In this document: positions 34,588 to 42,598 of the stretch, piece after piece
Numbering within the stretch: the first letter of the stretch is position 1
Layout: each line of letters starts with the position of its first letter
Assembly: GCF_036567765.1 (NCBI RefSeq)
Contig: NZ_DATCTU010000074.1
Span: 1-64,000 of the forward strand
Reading direction: 5' to 3'
Source: Pseudobacteroides sp.
GTDB taxonomy: Bacteria > Bacillota > Clostridia > Acetivibrionales > DSM-2933
Length of the DNA stretch: 64,000 nucleotides
Notes under the pieces: generated by a model
Seen by the model: only the letters and a program-made list of their open reading frames with translations
Databases searched by the model: none
Told to the model about the DNA's origin: nothing
Translations under genes and position numbers: made by a program

Positions 34588-36541
34588 AATCCAATCCTTT
34601 TCTTTTAAGCTTTTTAATGACTAAATCCGTCAGTTTATCACTTAATTTAACAATATCTTCATCTTTCGCCCCACCATTAAAGTTATTAACGATCTGTACT
34701 ACATTGGCCTGAGTTGCCATATCACGCCTTACGCTGTCATACGCCAAACTTGATGCTATATTAGACTTTTGACCAAACAAGCTGTTAACCTGCTGCAACT
34801 GTTTATTAGATGCTTTTGCAACAACCTGTAGTTGTTTAGCTGCTGACGGTCCTAAAGCTGCAAGGTCATTATACAATTGCTGACTAATCAATCCCTGATT
34901 TGCTTTAGCCTGCAAAGTTGCTAACGATGTTTGATAGGTCTTAATAGCGTTTAATTGCCCTTTTAAACGGTTTATCCATCGTTCCATGTTAATTGGTTGG
35001 TCTTGGGTTGCTTTCTCGAAAATACCTACAAAATTTGAGAACTCACGGGCCTGTGAACGTACAGCGTCAATAAAGTCTCTTATCTTGTCTGTGATCTTAT
35101 CGTATGCCTCAGTCCCAGCAGTGCCAAGAGATTTAAACTCGTTTTTAAGGTCGTTAACGGTACTTGGGGTATTAAGCTTTGGAGTCTGAACCTTGCTCCA
35201 CTCATCCATTATAGTTTGAGCTTGAGACATCTTCTTCCGGGATTCCTCCATTTTTTTCATGGACCCCTCAAGTTGCTTTTGTACTGCGTCTATTTCAGGC
35301 TGCATTGAGGTGCCGGGCTTAAACAATTTGCTTTGGTTTCGCCTCTCAAGCTCACTTCGTTTTGCCATGATTGATTCGTATACCAAAGCTTCTTTCATAA
35401 GCTCGTTGTTGTATCTCTCTTTTGCTTGTTTAGCCTCAATATAACTCACAGCCAAGACAGCACTTCCTAGGTCATTAGCAGCTTTTTTCTGCCTTATCAT
35501 TTCTGCAGTGGTTTGTATAAGCCGATCTTGAGCTTTTTTCTGCGATTGCTCAAATAATCCAAAACCATTTGTAGCAATTGCAACCGTGCCAACTAATGCA
35601 GCTATACCAGCTATTGCAGCCACAACAGGATTAGCCATCATAAACGACAATGCTGTAGTTGCTGCACCTATCGCCAGAACCAACGGACCTACTGCAGCGG
35701 TTAGCCCTAATATTGCTAATATGGTGTCCTGCGTAGCTGGGTTTAGCTTATTCCATCCGTCAAGGAGGTTATTTGCATAACCCATTAGCTTAGATACAAC
35801 AGGGATGAGCTTTTGGCCTATTTCAATGCCCAGCTCAGACATTTGTTCTTTCAATCTTTTAAGTTTGTTTGATGGGCTGTCTATGGTCCTGGCTAAATCG
35901 CCGTGTGCAAGCTTTGTCATTTCCATAAATGCAAGATATCGGACCAGTATTTTTTGCTGTTCGCTCATAGCCTCGCCTTGTTTAATAAGCCCATTTCGCA
36001 TTGCATAGCTTTTCAGCACTGTTTCAGTCAATACCGCACCATATTTTTTCAACGGCTCAGATTCACCCGAATAAATTGCGTTGAGGTCTTGCATTACTTG
36101 CTCATTTGTTTGATTATAAGCTGAGGCAAGGTCATAAGCACGTTCAACCAAAGCCCTGTTCATATCAAAAGCCGCTTTTACAGGCACACCCATTGATGTG
36201 GCAAGCATCTGAAAACCTGCTATGTTTCTGCGAATATTATAAGCATTAATTCCAAAAGCATCGCTTAATGATTCGCTCCAAGACCTTGCTTGGTTGGTCA
36301 TTTTGCCCATTGCTACACCAAATAAGCTTTCGGACTCCACTGCATCCATAGCCATTTTTGTAAATGCACCACCAACGGCAACTAGTGGCAATGTGATAGC
36401 CGCGGTCATTCCTGCACCAACAGCGGTCATTTTTTGCCTGACTCTTGCCATAGTGGAGTTAACTTGGTTCATTTGCTGCGACCATTGCGATATATCTGCA
36501 ACAAAACGGGTTACTATCGTTCTAACTACACCGCCAGCCAT
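34580..36541 (-). CDS. phage tail tape measure protein
   Basis: This 653-residue protein is the internal ruler of a siphovirus tail. The N terminus (ISQWSQQMNQVNSTMARVRQ) and the following Ala/Gly-rich hydrophobic helices (about 38-65 and 265-320; LAILGLTAAVGPLVLAIG-type) fit TP901/lambda-type tape measures. Long coiled-coil stretches follow (about 330-470). At 653 residues the tail should be short for a siphovirus. Its start ATG overlaps the stop of the upstream gene (TAATG). It follows the tail chaperone genes as expected. Confidence 0.93.
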   Translation of the reverse strand: MAGGVVRTIVTRFVADISQWSQQMNQVNSTMARVRQKMTAVGAGMTAAITLPLVAVGGAFTKMAMDAVESESLFGVAMGKMTNQARSWSESLSDAFGINAYNIRRNIAGFQMLATSMGVPVKAAFDMNRALVERAYDLASAYNQTNEQVMQDLNAIYSGESEPLKKYGAVLTETVLKSYAMRNGLIKQGEAMSEQQKILVRYLAFMEMTKLAHGDLARTIDSPSNKLKRLKEQMSELGIEIGQKLIPVVSKLMGYANNLLDGWNKLNPATQDTILAILGLTAAVGPLVLAIGAATTALSFMMANPVVAAIAGIAALVGTVAIATNGFGLFEQSQKKAQDRLIQTTAEMIRQKKAANDLGSAVLAVSYIEAKQAKERYNNELMKEALVYESIMAKRSELERRNQSKLFKPGTSMQPEIDAVQKQLEGSMKKMEESRKKMSQAQTIMDEWSKVQTPKLNTPSTVNDLKNEFKSLGTAGTEAYDKITDKIRDFIDAVRSQAREFSNFVGIFEKATQDQPINMERWINRLKGQLNAIKTYQTSLATLQAKANQGLISQQLYNDLAALGPSAAKQLQVVAKASNKQLQQVNSLFGQKSNIASSLAYDSVRRDMATQANVVQIVNNFNGGAKDEDIVKLSDKLTDLVIKKLKRKGLDLG

Positions 36542-36942
36542 TAACTACCACCTGCCTTACTCACAAAAGCAACTTGCATATGGTCAATGATCCTATTTTT
36601 GCTTTTATCAAATTTTCTGCGAATTTTTTTACTTCCAGAGGCGTTCTTTGTACCTGTTTCCCAATGAAATGCATTGTCATAACCGTCTATTTCGCCGCCT
36701 ATAACAACAGACGCAGAAGCAACATTTTTGTTTTTCTTTTTTCCAAGATTGACGTTTATTTTATCTCTAACGTGCTTGTCGTCGTTGCTTCGTGGAATAA
36801 CTTCTTTCAGCAGCGGAGCCGTAAAGTTAGCAGCTGCAAGGACAACATCGTTGATAGAGCTTTCTCCATTGTTTTTCATCAACCTAATATCTTTAATTAG
36901 ACTTTCAACGCCTTCCGTTTTTACTTGCATTATTATGGGCAT
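36541..36942 (-). CDS. HK97 gp10-like tail/neck protein
   Basis: This 133-residue protein has the HK97 gp10-type pattern: an N-terminal helix (VESLIKDIRLMKNN), AANFTAPLLKEVIPRS, and a central NAFHWETGTKNASG stretch. gp10-family proteins are needed for the head-tail neck or tail terminator. Here the gene lies after the tail chaperones, while in HK97 it is before the major tail protein; a gene order change is implied or it is a different paralog. SD GAGGTGG. Confidence 0.72.
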   Translation of the reverse strand: MPIIMQVKTEGVESLIKDIRLMKNNGESSINDVVLAAANFTAPLLKEVIPRSNDDKHVRDKINVNLGKKKNKNVASASVVIGGEIDGYDNAFHWETGTKNASGSKKIRRKFDKSKNRIIDHMQVAFVSKAGGS

Positions 36943-37322
36943 GTTTCCACCTCGCCCTCATCGATTATTATTTCTTGAGCACCAAATGCGGCGGCAATGC
37001 ACCGCACTTGTGCCTCCATTTGCTCTGCTGTCATAGGTTCTGACTTTTTAGGCTCAAGTAAATCTTGTAAGTCTGGATAATTTACTTTCGAATCAAACAA
37101 ACAGCCAATTCCTATCCGAACCATGTTACCTGTCCACCAGGCGTTTACTATTGGTTGTTGACTTTCGGTTTTGAGTTTTTGGATATGTGCTTCGACTTTT
37201 ATGTTAAGTTCCATTGGTGTGCAGTCCAAAAACTGTTCATAGGTCATATTTAGCTGGCCGACAGCTATTTTTTCGTATGTCTCTATTAAATTCTTTAGCC
37301 AATCGGCCTCTATATGTTTGGG
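36933..37322 (-). CDS. tail assembly chaperone extension (gpT-like), expressed by -1 frameshift
   Basis: This frame is open from the slippery site at 37316-37322 to the stop at 36933. After a -1 shift on C-CCA-AAC, translation continues as PKHIEADWLKNLIETYEKIA..., then MTYEQFLDCTPMELN at the internal ATG 37247. The fused product is gpG plus about 127 residues, as in lambda gpGT. The downstream part (HIQKLKTESQQPIVNAWWTG) has the features of a chaperone tail domain. No SD stands before ATG 37247, so frameshifting is the likely route. Confidence 0.78.
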   Translation of the reverse strand, partial: PKHIEADWLKNLIETYEKIAVGQLNMTYEQFLDCTPMELNIKVEAHIQKLKTESQQPIVNAWWTGNMVRIGIGCLFDSKVNYPDLQDLLEPKKSEPMTAEQMEAQVRCIAAAFGAQEIIIDEGEVETCP

Positions 37323-37675
37323 CTGGTTTCTTCCGCTTTGACCGCTGTAGTTTCAAGCGTCTCATTAATGTCAATCTCAATCCCGTTAGCGGCTGAAAAA
37401 GCACTAGAAACAATCTGGACAAAATTAAACATGTTGTCGATATGTTCATCAATTAATTCTTTTGTCTTTTCAAAAGTCAGGTCTTTATCTTCGTGTTTTA
37501 ACCCGGCAAACAAGCATTTTGCAGCTGTTTCGTAGTTGGTTTGAGATAAATCCATAACTATTTGGCCACCAGGTTTTCCACACAACGTTTCTGCTAAAAT
37601 CAAAGCATTGATGGTAAATTTAATTTTCCTTGGTCTATCAAGCTGTATAATTTTAAAAGGTACCGCCATTGTCAA
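37310..37675 (-). CDS. tail assembly chaperone (gpG-like)
   Basis: This 121-residue protein sits between the major tail protein and tape measure genes, the position of lambda gpG. Its sequence (FKIIQLDRPRKIKFTINALI, FAGLKHEDKDLTFEKTKELI) fits the small chaperone that binds the tape measure. It ends in SPNI just after a slippery heptamer, and the other frame continues. The start may be the TTG at 37675 or the ATG at 37669, both within reach of GGAGG. Confidence 0.82.
   Translation of the reverse strand: MTMAVPFKIIQLDRPRKIKFTINALILAETLCGKPGGQIVMDLSQTNYETAAKCLFAGLKHEDKDLTFEKTKELIDEHIDNMFNFVQIVSSAFSAANGIEIDINETLETTAVKAEETSPNI
37316..37322 (-). promoter_or_regulatory. programmed -1 ribosomal frameshift site CCCAAAC
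   Basis: In the gpG frame the codons read C-CCA-AAC, then ATA and the TAG stop. This is the XXXYYYZ form used by phage tail chaperone genes. The offset between the gpG and gpT frames is -1, and the gpT frame is open across the site. Confidence 0.8.
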
Positions 37676-37685
37676 TCAATCCTCC

Positions 37686-38417
37686 TTATGCCCTAGCAAC
37701 GTTAATTCTGTATGTCTTTGGTGATTTTCCAGTTTCCTTGACCGTTACATCAATTGTTGTGACGCTGCCAGCAGCTCCCAAAGTAATAGCCCCAGATGCA
37801 ACACCAGAAGCAACTGTTTGACTTTGCCCGTTAGGTGCTGTAATTGTGCATATACCCGCTGCGAATGTCGGGGTTACTGTGACCGTTGAAACTCCTGTTA
37901 AAACTGTATATACATATGGCTTATCAACCCCGCTTGTAGCAGCTGCAAAGGCAGGGTACCAGGTGCCAGAACCAGAAAGCGTCATGCCTGTTATGTTGTT
38001 AGAAAGTGTTATTCCAAGTGTGGGCACCCCGGAGATTTTTATTGCTCCACTGAATGGTATAGCCCCGTTAGGCTCAGCTTTGCCGATTTTAAACTGTTTA
38101 ACATACCCCGAAAACGTCAAGGATGTGCCTGTCGTACTTGGGAATGCTATTGCAAAATTTTGCAGCGTTCCATTGATCAAATCGCTTTGAAGCCCGACTT
38201 GACCGTTAGTGTCTCCAGGGTAAAAATAACCTTCAAACGGAATTTCTCCCGTCCTTATAAGTCCTGGCAAAACCTCTTCGTGGTTGCTTGCGGATTGCAA
38301 GGTGGTAACGTCAACCATTTCCCTTTGCAAATCATATCCGTCAATGCTTGTTAACTCAGCCACTACGTTTCCGTTTCTTGACAGCGTAGTGCCGTAACCT
38401 ATTACTGCATTGCTCAT
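37686..38417 (-). CDS. major tail protein with a C-terminal cadherin-like beta-sandwich domain
   Basis: This 243-residue protein has a tail tube core (residues 1-140; VDVTTLQSASNHEEVLPGLI, IPFEGYFYPGD) and a C-terminal 90-residue domain (WYPAFAAATSGVDKPYVYTV, TAPNGQSQTV, then VKETGKSPKTYRINVARA) like the cadherin-like beta-sandwich repeats of surface proteins. Such C-terminal Ig-like domains decorate the outside of phage tails and often bind carbohydrates. SD AGGAG. It lies between the tail completion and chaperone genes as expected. Confidence 0.85.
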   Translation of the reverse strand: MSNAVIGYGTTLSRNGNVVAELTSIDGYDLQREMVDVTTLQSASNHEEVLPGLIRTGEIPFEGYFYPGDTNGQVGLQSDLINGTLQNFAIAFPSTTGTSLTFSGYVKQFKIGKAEPNGAIPFSGAIKISGVPTLGITLSNNITGMTLSGSGTWYPAFAAATSGVDKPYVYTVLTGVSTVTVTPTFAAGICTITAPNGQSQTVASGVASGAITLGAAGSVTTIDVTVKETGKSPKTYRINVARA

Positions 38418-38428
38418 AATATCAACTC

Positions 38429-38821
38429 CTATTCCGTGTAATAGAATTTAAACTCGATTTTGTAGTTGTGATCCCGGATCGGATCGCTATAGTCTTTGCC
38501 CAAAATGACTTCAATTTCGATCATTTGAACGTGGTATGTGTCCATGTTGCCTTGATAGTTCTTAAAGGCTTCTCGCAGCTGTTTATACACTGCAAAAGCC
38601 TCAGCGTCTGTGTTCCCATGACAATCAAATTGATAGTTGACTGTCTGAAGGTTTTCTTCGCCTCCAAGGGTGTAGTCAACTTCGGAAGATATAAGATGGT
38701 AGACTATGGCCGGAAGTGGCTTTCCTTGCGGTACAAAGTCAGGATAAACCCTACCACTAATCAAACTATTTAGATCGCTATAGCCCTTCAAATACTGCGT
38801 AAATGCCTCGTGAAACTTCAT
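38429..38821 (-). CDS. tail completion/terminator protein (DUF3168, gp17-like)
   Basis: This 130-residue protein shows the DUF3168 pattern: an N-terminal helix followed by SGRVYPDFVPQGKPLPAIVY, then YQFDCHGNTDAEAFAVYKQL. Such proteins form the ring that closes the tail at the neck. SD GGAAGTG. Tight spacing (2-11 bases) to the genes on both sides supports a structural operon. Confidence 0.82.
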   Translation of the reverse strand: MKFHEAFTQYLKGYSDLNSLISGRVYPDFVPQGKPLPAIVYHLISSEVDYTLGGEENLQTVNYQFDCHGNTDAEAFAVYKQLREAFKNYQGNMDTYHVQMIEIEVILGKDYSDPIRDHNYKIEFKFYYTE

Positions 38822-38822
38822 C

Positions 38823-39146
38823 CTATATCACTTCCTTTGCTGATATTAAATACTGTTCGCTTGCCTCGTCTACGTTGTCCACGCCCAATATGTCAAATAT
38901 TCTGCCGCTGTACTGTATTCGGTGCTTAGTTGTAAGACCTGCAAAATACCTGATTTTAAATACCTTCGTGACCTCACTATATTTCTTTTGGGCCTGGTAA
39001 AATTCCCTGGCACCCTGGCTCAGTATGTCACTCCACACTGTTCGCAGCGTCGTCCAGTTTTCTAGCTCGCTGCCGTTTAGTTGTTCGACTGGCTGATTCT
39101 GCTGTATCGCTATTCGTTTGTTCAGTTCTCCTGCTGATATTGGCAT
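38823..39146 (-). CDS. head-tail joining / head closure protein (SPP1 gp16-like)
   Basis: This 107-residue protein has the typical opening MPISAGELNKRIAIQQ, the WTTLRTVWSDILSQGAREFYQAQ core and KIRYFAGLTTKHRIQYSGRIFDI, as in SPP1 gp16/HK97 head-tail adaptors. It seals the portal exit. SD AGAGGTG. It overlaps the upstream small gene by 119 bases in a different frame. Confidence 0.85.
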   Translation of the reverse strand: MPISAGELNKRIAIQQNQPVEQLNGSELENWTTLRTVWSDILSQGAREFYQAQKKYSEVTKVFKIRYFAGLTTKHRIQYSGRIFDILGVDNVDEASEQYLISAKEVI

Positions 39147-39288
39147 CCTCCAACACCTCTTTACATTTACCTTGCCGCTCCCATTCTTTCAAAGTGGCTG
39201 CGGTTATAAAAATACCGGGACTGACAATTTCATCAATCGCCAATGTCCCGGTTGGGGTTAAAATCTCTTCTAGCATAATATATTTCAA
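39028..39288 (-). CDS. small phage neck-region protein, unknown
   Basis: This 86-residue protein begins at TTG 39288 behind AGGAGG. The first 50 residues (LTPTGTLAIDEIVSPGIFIT) are structured and the rest is Arg/Ser/Thr-rich and overlaps the start of the head closure gene, so only the first half may be under selection. Many siphoviruses have a small Rho-N-like or unknown ORF at this place. Confidence 0.6.
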   Translation of the reverse strand: MKYIMLEEILTPTGTLAIDEIVSPGIFITAATLKEWERQGKCKEVLEDANISRRTEQTNSDTAESASRTTKRQRARKLDDAANSVE

Positions 39289-39302
39289 TTTGTATCAACC
39301 TC

Positions 39303-39869
39303 CTATAGTTGAGGTATTCGGTTCGGGTAATAAATCCGGTTTACCGTGTCTATGTGGTCCTTTGGAATAGCCTCATCACGGTACTTGTAGAATAGCCCAA
39401 CATGGAATAACATTGCATCCTTAAAGCAGCTTGGTATATCGCCATTATAGCCGCACACAAAGCGAATACGGACCGCATTAATAGGATAAGGTGTAAATAC
39501 AGGCCATGATTTACTATAGCCTAAAACTACCTTTCCTGGTTCATTGTCAATATCAACTATGTAGTCAGTATCCGGCATTGTTTTAACGGTTCCGTTGCTG
39601 TCCTTGTAGGTTATAGAGGTTATTGCCTGTAAAGGTGGTTTTGGTATTTCAATGTAACTGGCACACGGAAAGTTGTTTAAAGTCAATTCCCGTGTTTGAG
39701 TACCAAATGCCCTTCGAGTGTATGTCTCTCCGTATTCCCTTGCAGATATTATCCACTTATTGAGTTGATCATCCTCGCTGGTATCATCAAGGTCAAGCCT
39801 CAAATGCCGCTTGACCTCTGTTAAAGTTATAGGTTCGGTTGCTATTGGGGTAATTAGTTTGTAACCCAT
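39303..39869 (-). CDS. head-tail connector protein (gp6/gp15-like)
   Basis: This 188-residue protein matches the phage connector family: ITLTEVKRHLRLDLDDTSED, IISAREYGETYTRRAFGTQT, then VRIRFVCGYN and the C-terminal AMLFHVGLFYKYRDEA helix. It forms the ring below the portal. SD AAGGAG. It is placed correctly just upstream of the head closure and tail completion genes. Confidence 0.88.
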   Translation of the reverse strand: MGYKLITPIATEPITLTEVKRHLRLDLDDTSEDDQLNKWIISAREYGETYTRRAFGTQTRELTLNNFPCASYIEIPKPPLQAITSITYKDSNGTVKTMPDTDYIVDIDNEPGKVVLGYSKSWPVFTPYPINAVRIRFVCGYNGDIPSCFKDAMLFHVGLFYKYRDEAIPKDHIDTVNRIYYPNRIPQL

Positions 39870-39884
39870 TTATGCCTCAACTCC

Positions 39885-40250
39885 TTAGCACATCATGCCC
39901 CATTCGTCGCTATATGCAATATCAAGAGGACTTCCAAATGTTTTAGAATATGTATCAAAAGCCTGTATCCTTTGATACTCTGCAAAATCACTTGACCAGC
40001 AATATTGTTTGTAACCTTTTATTATGCCAAGCAATTCATCTCTTAAGTCTTTGTCTGCAAATGTTGACCAGAAGTTTATAAAGATATATTCTGTTTCACC
40101 TACGTAAACAGTGTTTATATCGTTTCTGCCTCTACCCAAGTTGTCAAGATTTAAGGCGTAATTAGGAGATAATATGTTGTAGAGTTCGTTTGCTTTATCT
40201 TCATGTTCTTTTAAAAAAAACATATAGCAATTTACTGTATAGCTTATCAT
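39885..40250 (-). CDS. phage structural-operon protein, unknown
   Basis: This 121-residue, mostly alpha/beta protein (FFLKEHEDKANELYNILSPN, VYVGETEYIFINFWSTFADK) is without a recognised family. The SD AAGAAGG and tight spacing between the lectin-like gene and the connector gene place it in the head operon. It could assist assembly of the decoration protein before it. Confidence 0.7.
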   Translation of the reverse strand: MISYTVNCYMFFLKEHEDKANELYNILSPNYALNLDNLGRGRNDINTVYVGETEYIFINFWSTFADKDLRDELLGIIKGYKQYCWSSDFAEYQRIQAFDTYSKTFGSPLDIAYSDEWGMMC

Positions 40251-40269
40251 AATTACCTTCTTTCTGCGG

Positions 40270-41478
40270 TTATACCGCTATGCCGAATCGTTGATATAGT
40301 CCTGTTTTTACTGCCCAGTTATGTATATTCTGGAAGTCTGTTTGAGCTATTAATTGAGGCCCTATTAAGCCTTTAAAATACAATGAATTATTACCTCTAC
40401 ATCCAATGCGGAAATTTGGACGAGATGGTAACACACCGGAATGTAATTGTGTCATAGCTAATTTACCATTGATATACATTTTTACAGTTGCCCCATCCCA
40501 TGTAAATCCAGCAAAATGCCAATTTCCTTTAATTATCGAATTGGTTGGTGTACCTGTGCCTTTTTGAGTCCCATTAAGATATAATACAAGTGAATTAGCG
40601 ATGCCAGAGTAATAAAATCCATATTGCATGTCAGTTGCTTGTGTATCATTCTTTGCTATTATATATCCTGTATTGGCTGTAATATCTGGATTAAATGCCC
40701 CATAAACAGATAAGGGTTTTTGGGGAGAAGCACTTATAATATCAATGTTACTGTGATTATTGCTGCTAATATGGTCTGTTGAACCATTTAAATATCTGCA
40801 CGTCCCGTAAGGTGCTGCAACTTCTTTATCGATTATATTAAGTCTAGGCCTTATATCAGTAGACTGGCCGGATGTAGTGCCTTTAACAGCAACGCATGTT
40901 TTAAACCACCCAGCACCTGTCTGACCTATTGAGCTAACTCTAAGGCCCACTTTAACTTGGAATTTGGCGGCTGTGGCTGGTGCTATTATATTTTCATTTA
41001 TTCCAACAACCCAATCTGCTGATGTATTAAGCGTCGCTATAGTTGATGTGCTAATATAAGCACTGCCACTGGTATACCAAAGAACATATAAACGCGGGGT
41101 AGTTGTGCCTATATTTTTATAAGTTATACTTAATGAAATAGCTTCATTTGCAACACAGGGGATATCTGCTGAACTTACATACGCATCCCCTCCAGCAGTC
41201 GATGCTGTTATTTCAATTTTTTGTGAAGATTGCTCAACTGTAAAATTAGTAGTTATACCTGCTCCTGCAAACTTTACCCAACCATCTGCAACTCCATCTG
41301 CATTTGAGTCAGCGTCCATCATATAATTTTGAACTAAGTTATCTCTAGGTTTAGATACGCCATATACTTCCGCATAATCCTTAAATTGCGTGCATCCCTG
41401 GTCCAAATCAGGATCAACATAAAAAACACACCCCGGAGGTAGCTCAATAGGGTGTGTTTGAGGATAAACAAAATCCAT
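40270..41478 (-). CDS. LamG/CBM-type lectin-like structural protein in the head gene block
   Basis: This 402-residue protein has an N-terminal region with a CBM4/9-like beta sandwich (about 45-200; ADSNADGVADGWVKFAGAGI, SLSITYKN, FQVKVGLRV) and a C-terminal concanavalin/laminin-G-like domain (about 235-390; YGAFNPD, GNWHFAGFTWDGATVKMYIN, FRIGCRGNN). No peptidase or hydrolase motif was seen. The gene lies between capsid and connector genes, not in the tail fibre region, so the protein may decorate the head and bind polysaccharide, perhaps cellulose fibres or the host surface. The SD overlaps the end of the previous gene. Function is inferred. Confidence 0.75.
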   Translation of the reverse strand: MDFVYPQTHPIELPPGCVFYVDPDLDQGCTQFKDYAEVYGVSKPRDNLVQNYMMDADSNADGVADGWVKFAGAGITTNFTVEQSSQKIEITASTAGGDAYVSSADIPCVANEAISLSITYKNIGTTTPRLYVLWYTSGSAYISTSTIATLNTSADWVVGINENIIAPATAAKFQVKVGLRVSSIGQTGAGWFKTCVAVKGTTSGQSTDIRPRLNIIDKEVAAPYGTCRYLNGSTDHISSNNHSNIDIISASPQKPLSVYGAFNPDITANTGYIIAKNDTQATDMQYGFYYSGIANSLVLYLNGTQKGTGTPTNSIIKGNWHFAGFTWDGATVKMYINGKLAMTQLHSGVLPSRPNFRIGCRGNNSLYFKGLIGPQLIAQTDFQNIHNWAVKTGLYQRFGIAV

Positions 41479-41847
41479 CTACATCACCTCTTCAATTTTT
41501 ACATAACCAGTAAAACCGGTGACAATTGCACTGCCATTCGAAAATACGAGCCTTAAATCAGCATTTACAAATATATTTTCAATAGTTTTTGATTGAACTG
41601 CATTAGCTGCATATGAAAGAACGCCTATATGCGATGGCTTTTGAACTCCATTTATGGTTTTAAGAGCATAAACATTGCATGTAACTGATGTTTCAAGAGA
41701 CTGATTATCAAAGGTTATTTGGTATTTGTCTACAGGTTGTGCTGGCTTTGTAAAGTTAATTGTAACTGAGGTATTCACCACTGCATTATTGGCCCATGTA
41801 ACTGATCTGTCAATATCAACTTGTTTTGATGATATTAAGTAAGACAA
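41479..41847 (-). CDS. small structural-operon protein, unknown
   Basis: This 122-residue, beta-rich protein (VNTSVTINFTKPAQPVDKYQ, TGYVKIEEVM) starts at TTG 41847 behind GGAGGTG and ends adjacent to the lectin-like gene. It may be a base or linker for the lectin-like protein. No family was recognised. Confidence 0.65.
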   Translation of the reverse strand: MSYLISSKQVDIDRSVTWANNAVVNTSVTINFTKPAQPVDKYQITFDNQSLETSVTCNVYALKTINGVQKPSHIGVLSYAANAVQSKTIENIFVNADLRLVFSNGSAIVTGFTGYVKIEEVM

Positions 41848-41887
41848 TTAAATTCACCTCCAATTCAAAAGCGGCTAAAAGCCGCCC

Positions 41888-42091
41888 TTAAATTATTTCA
41901 ACATAACCACCATCGACCAATTCGGCGGCTTTTTCTTCTGTTACTTCTATAGTTTGCCCCGGGTAAATAGAGCCCTCTGGTCCAGCTTCTAAAGTCTTAT
42001 ATGTAACCTTAACCATTTTAGGGGCTTCGATTACAGGCGTTTCCTGCTTAACTTCTTCAACTTCCTCAACTTCCTTTTTGTGCTTAGTCAA
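41888..42091 (-). CDS. small phage protein with acidic N terminus
   Basis: This 67-residue protein starts at TTG 42091 behind GGGAGG. It has an acidic Glu/Val-rich opening and a compact C-terminal fold (VKVTYKTLEAGPEGSIYPGQ, then AAELVDGGYVEI) often seen in short phage proteins next to capsid genes. Role unknown. Confidence 0.7.
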   Translation of the reverse strand: MTKHKKEVEEVEEVKQETPVIEAPKMVKVTYKTLEAGPEGSIYPGQTIEVTEEKAAELVDGGYVEII

Positions 42092-42105
42092 AATAAACGC
42101 CTCCC

Positions 42106-42549
42106 TTAGTTAACCGATATTCCGGTTATTCTCACGTCAGTGCCCTGAGTAACTGGATATGATTTAGAGTTGTATTTAATAGCAATAATTGATTCTACTG
42201 CAATATTTGCAGTAGCTCTCACAAAATCAGGTCTTACATACCTTTTGCCGGGCTTAACAACGTCTAAAATAACCAATTTATTGTCACTGTTGGTTGCGGT
42301 TGCTGTAAATGCTGCGGTTACTGCCTTATATGCACCGTCAGCAACGTCGGAAGCATCACCACAATACGCTTTTAACGTTCCAACTGCTGTGTCTGCACAA
42401 TCACCAAGTTTTGCAACAAATAAAACCGAATCAAAATTTCCACCTGTTCCAAGGTCGATTATGTCGCCGTTCAGTGTGTCGCCTGTTCCTGCTGCTGTAT
42501 TATTCATAGCAGCCTCAAAGCTGCAGTTTTTAACTAAAGATTCTATCAT
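42106..42549 (-). CDS. probable capsid decoration/stabilisation protein
   Basis: This 147-residue, Ala/Gly/Thr-rich, beta-structured protein (FDSVLFVAKLGDCADTAVG, KRYVRPDFVRATANIAVESI) lies directly downstream of the major capsid gene, where HK97-like phages encode head decoration or stabilising proteins. SD GGAGG. The family was not recognised with certainty. Confidence 0.68.
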   Translation of the reverse strand: MIESLVKNCSFEAAMNNTAAGTGDTLNGDIIDLGTGGNFDSVLFVAKLGDCADTAVGTLKAYCGDASDVADGAYKAVTAAFTATATNSDNKLVILDVVKPGKRYVRPDFVRATANIAVESIIAIKYNSKSYPVTQGTDVRITGISVN

Positions 42550-42598
42550 TTGAGTTATCCTCCTTGTAATTTGTTGGTGTTATTTAGTTGTTTAGTTA

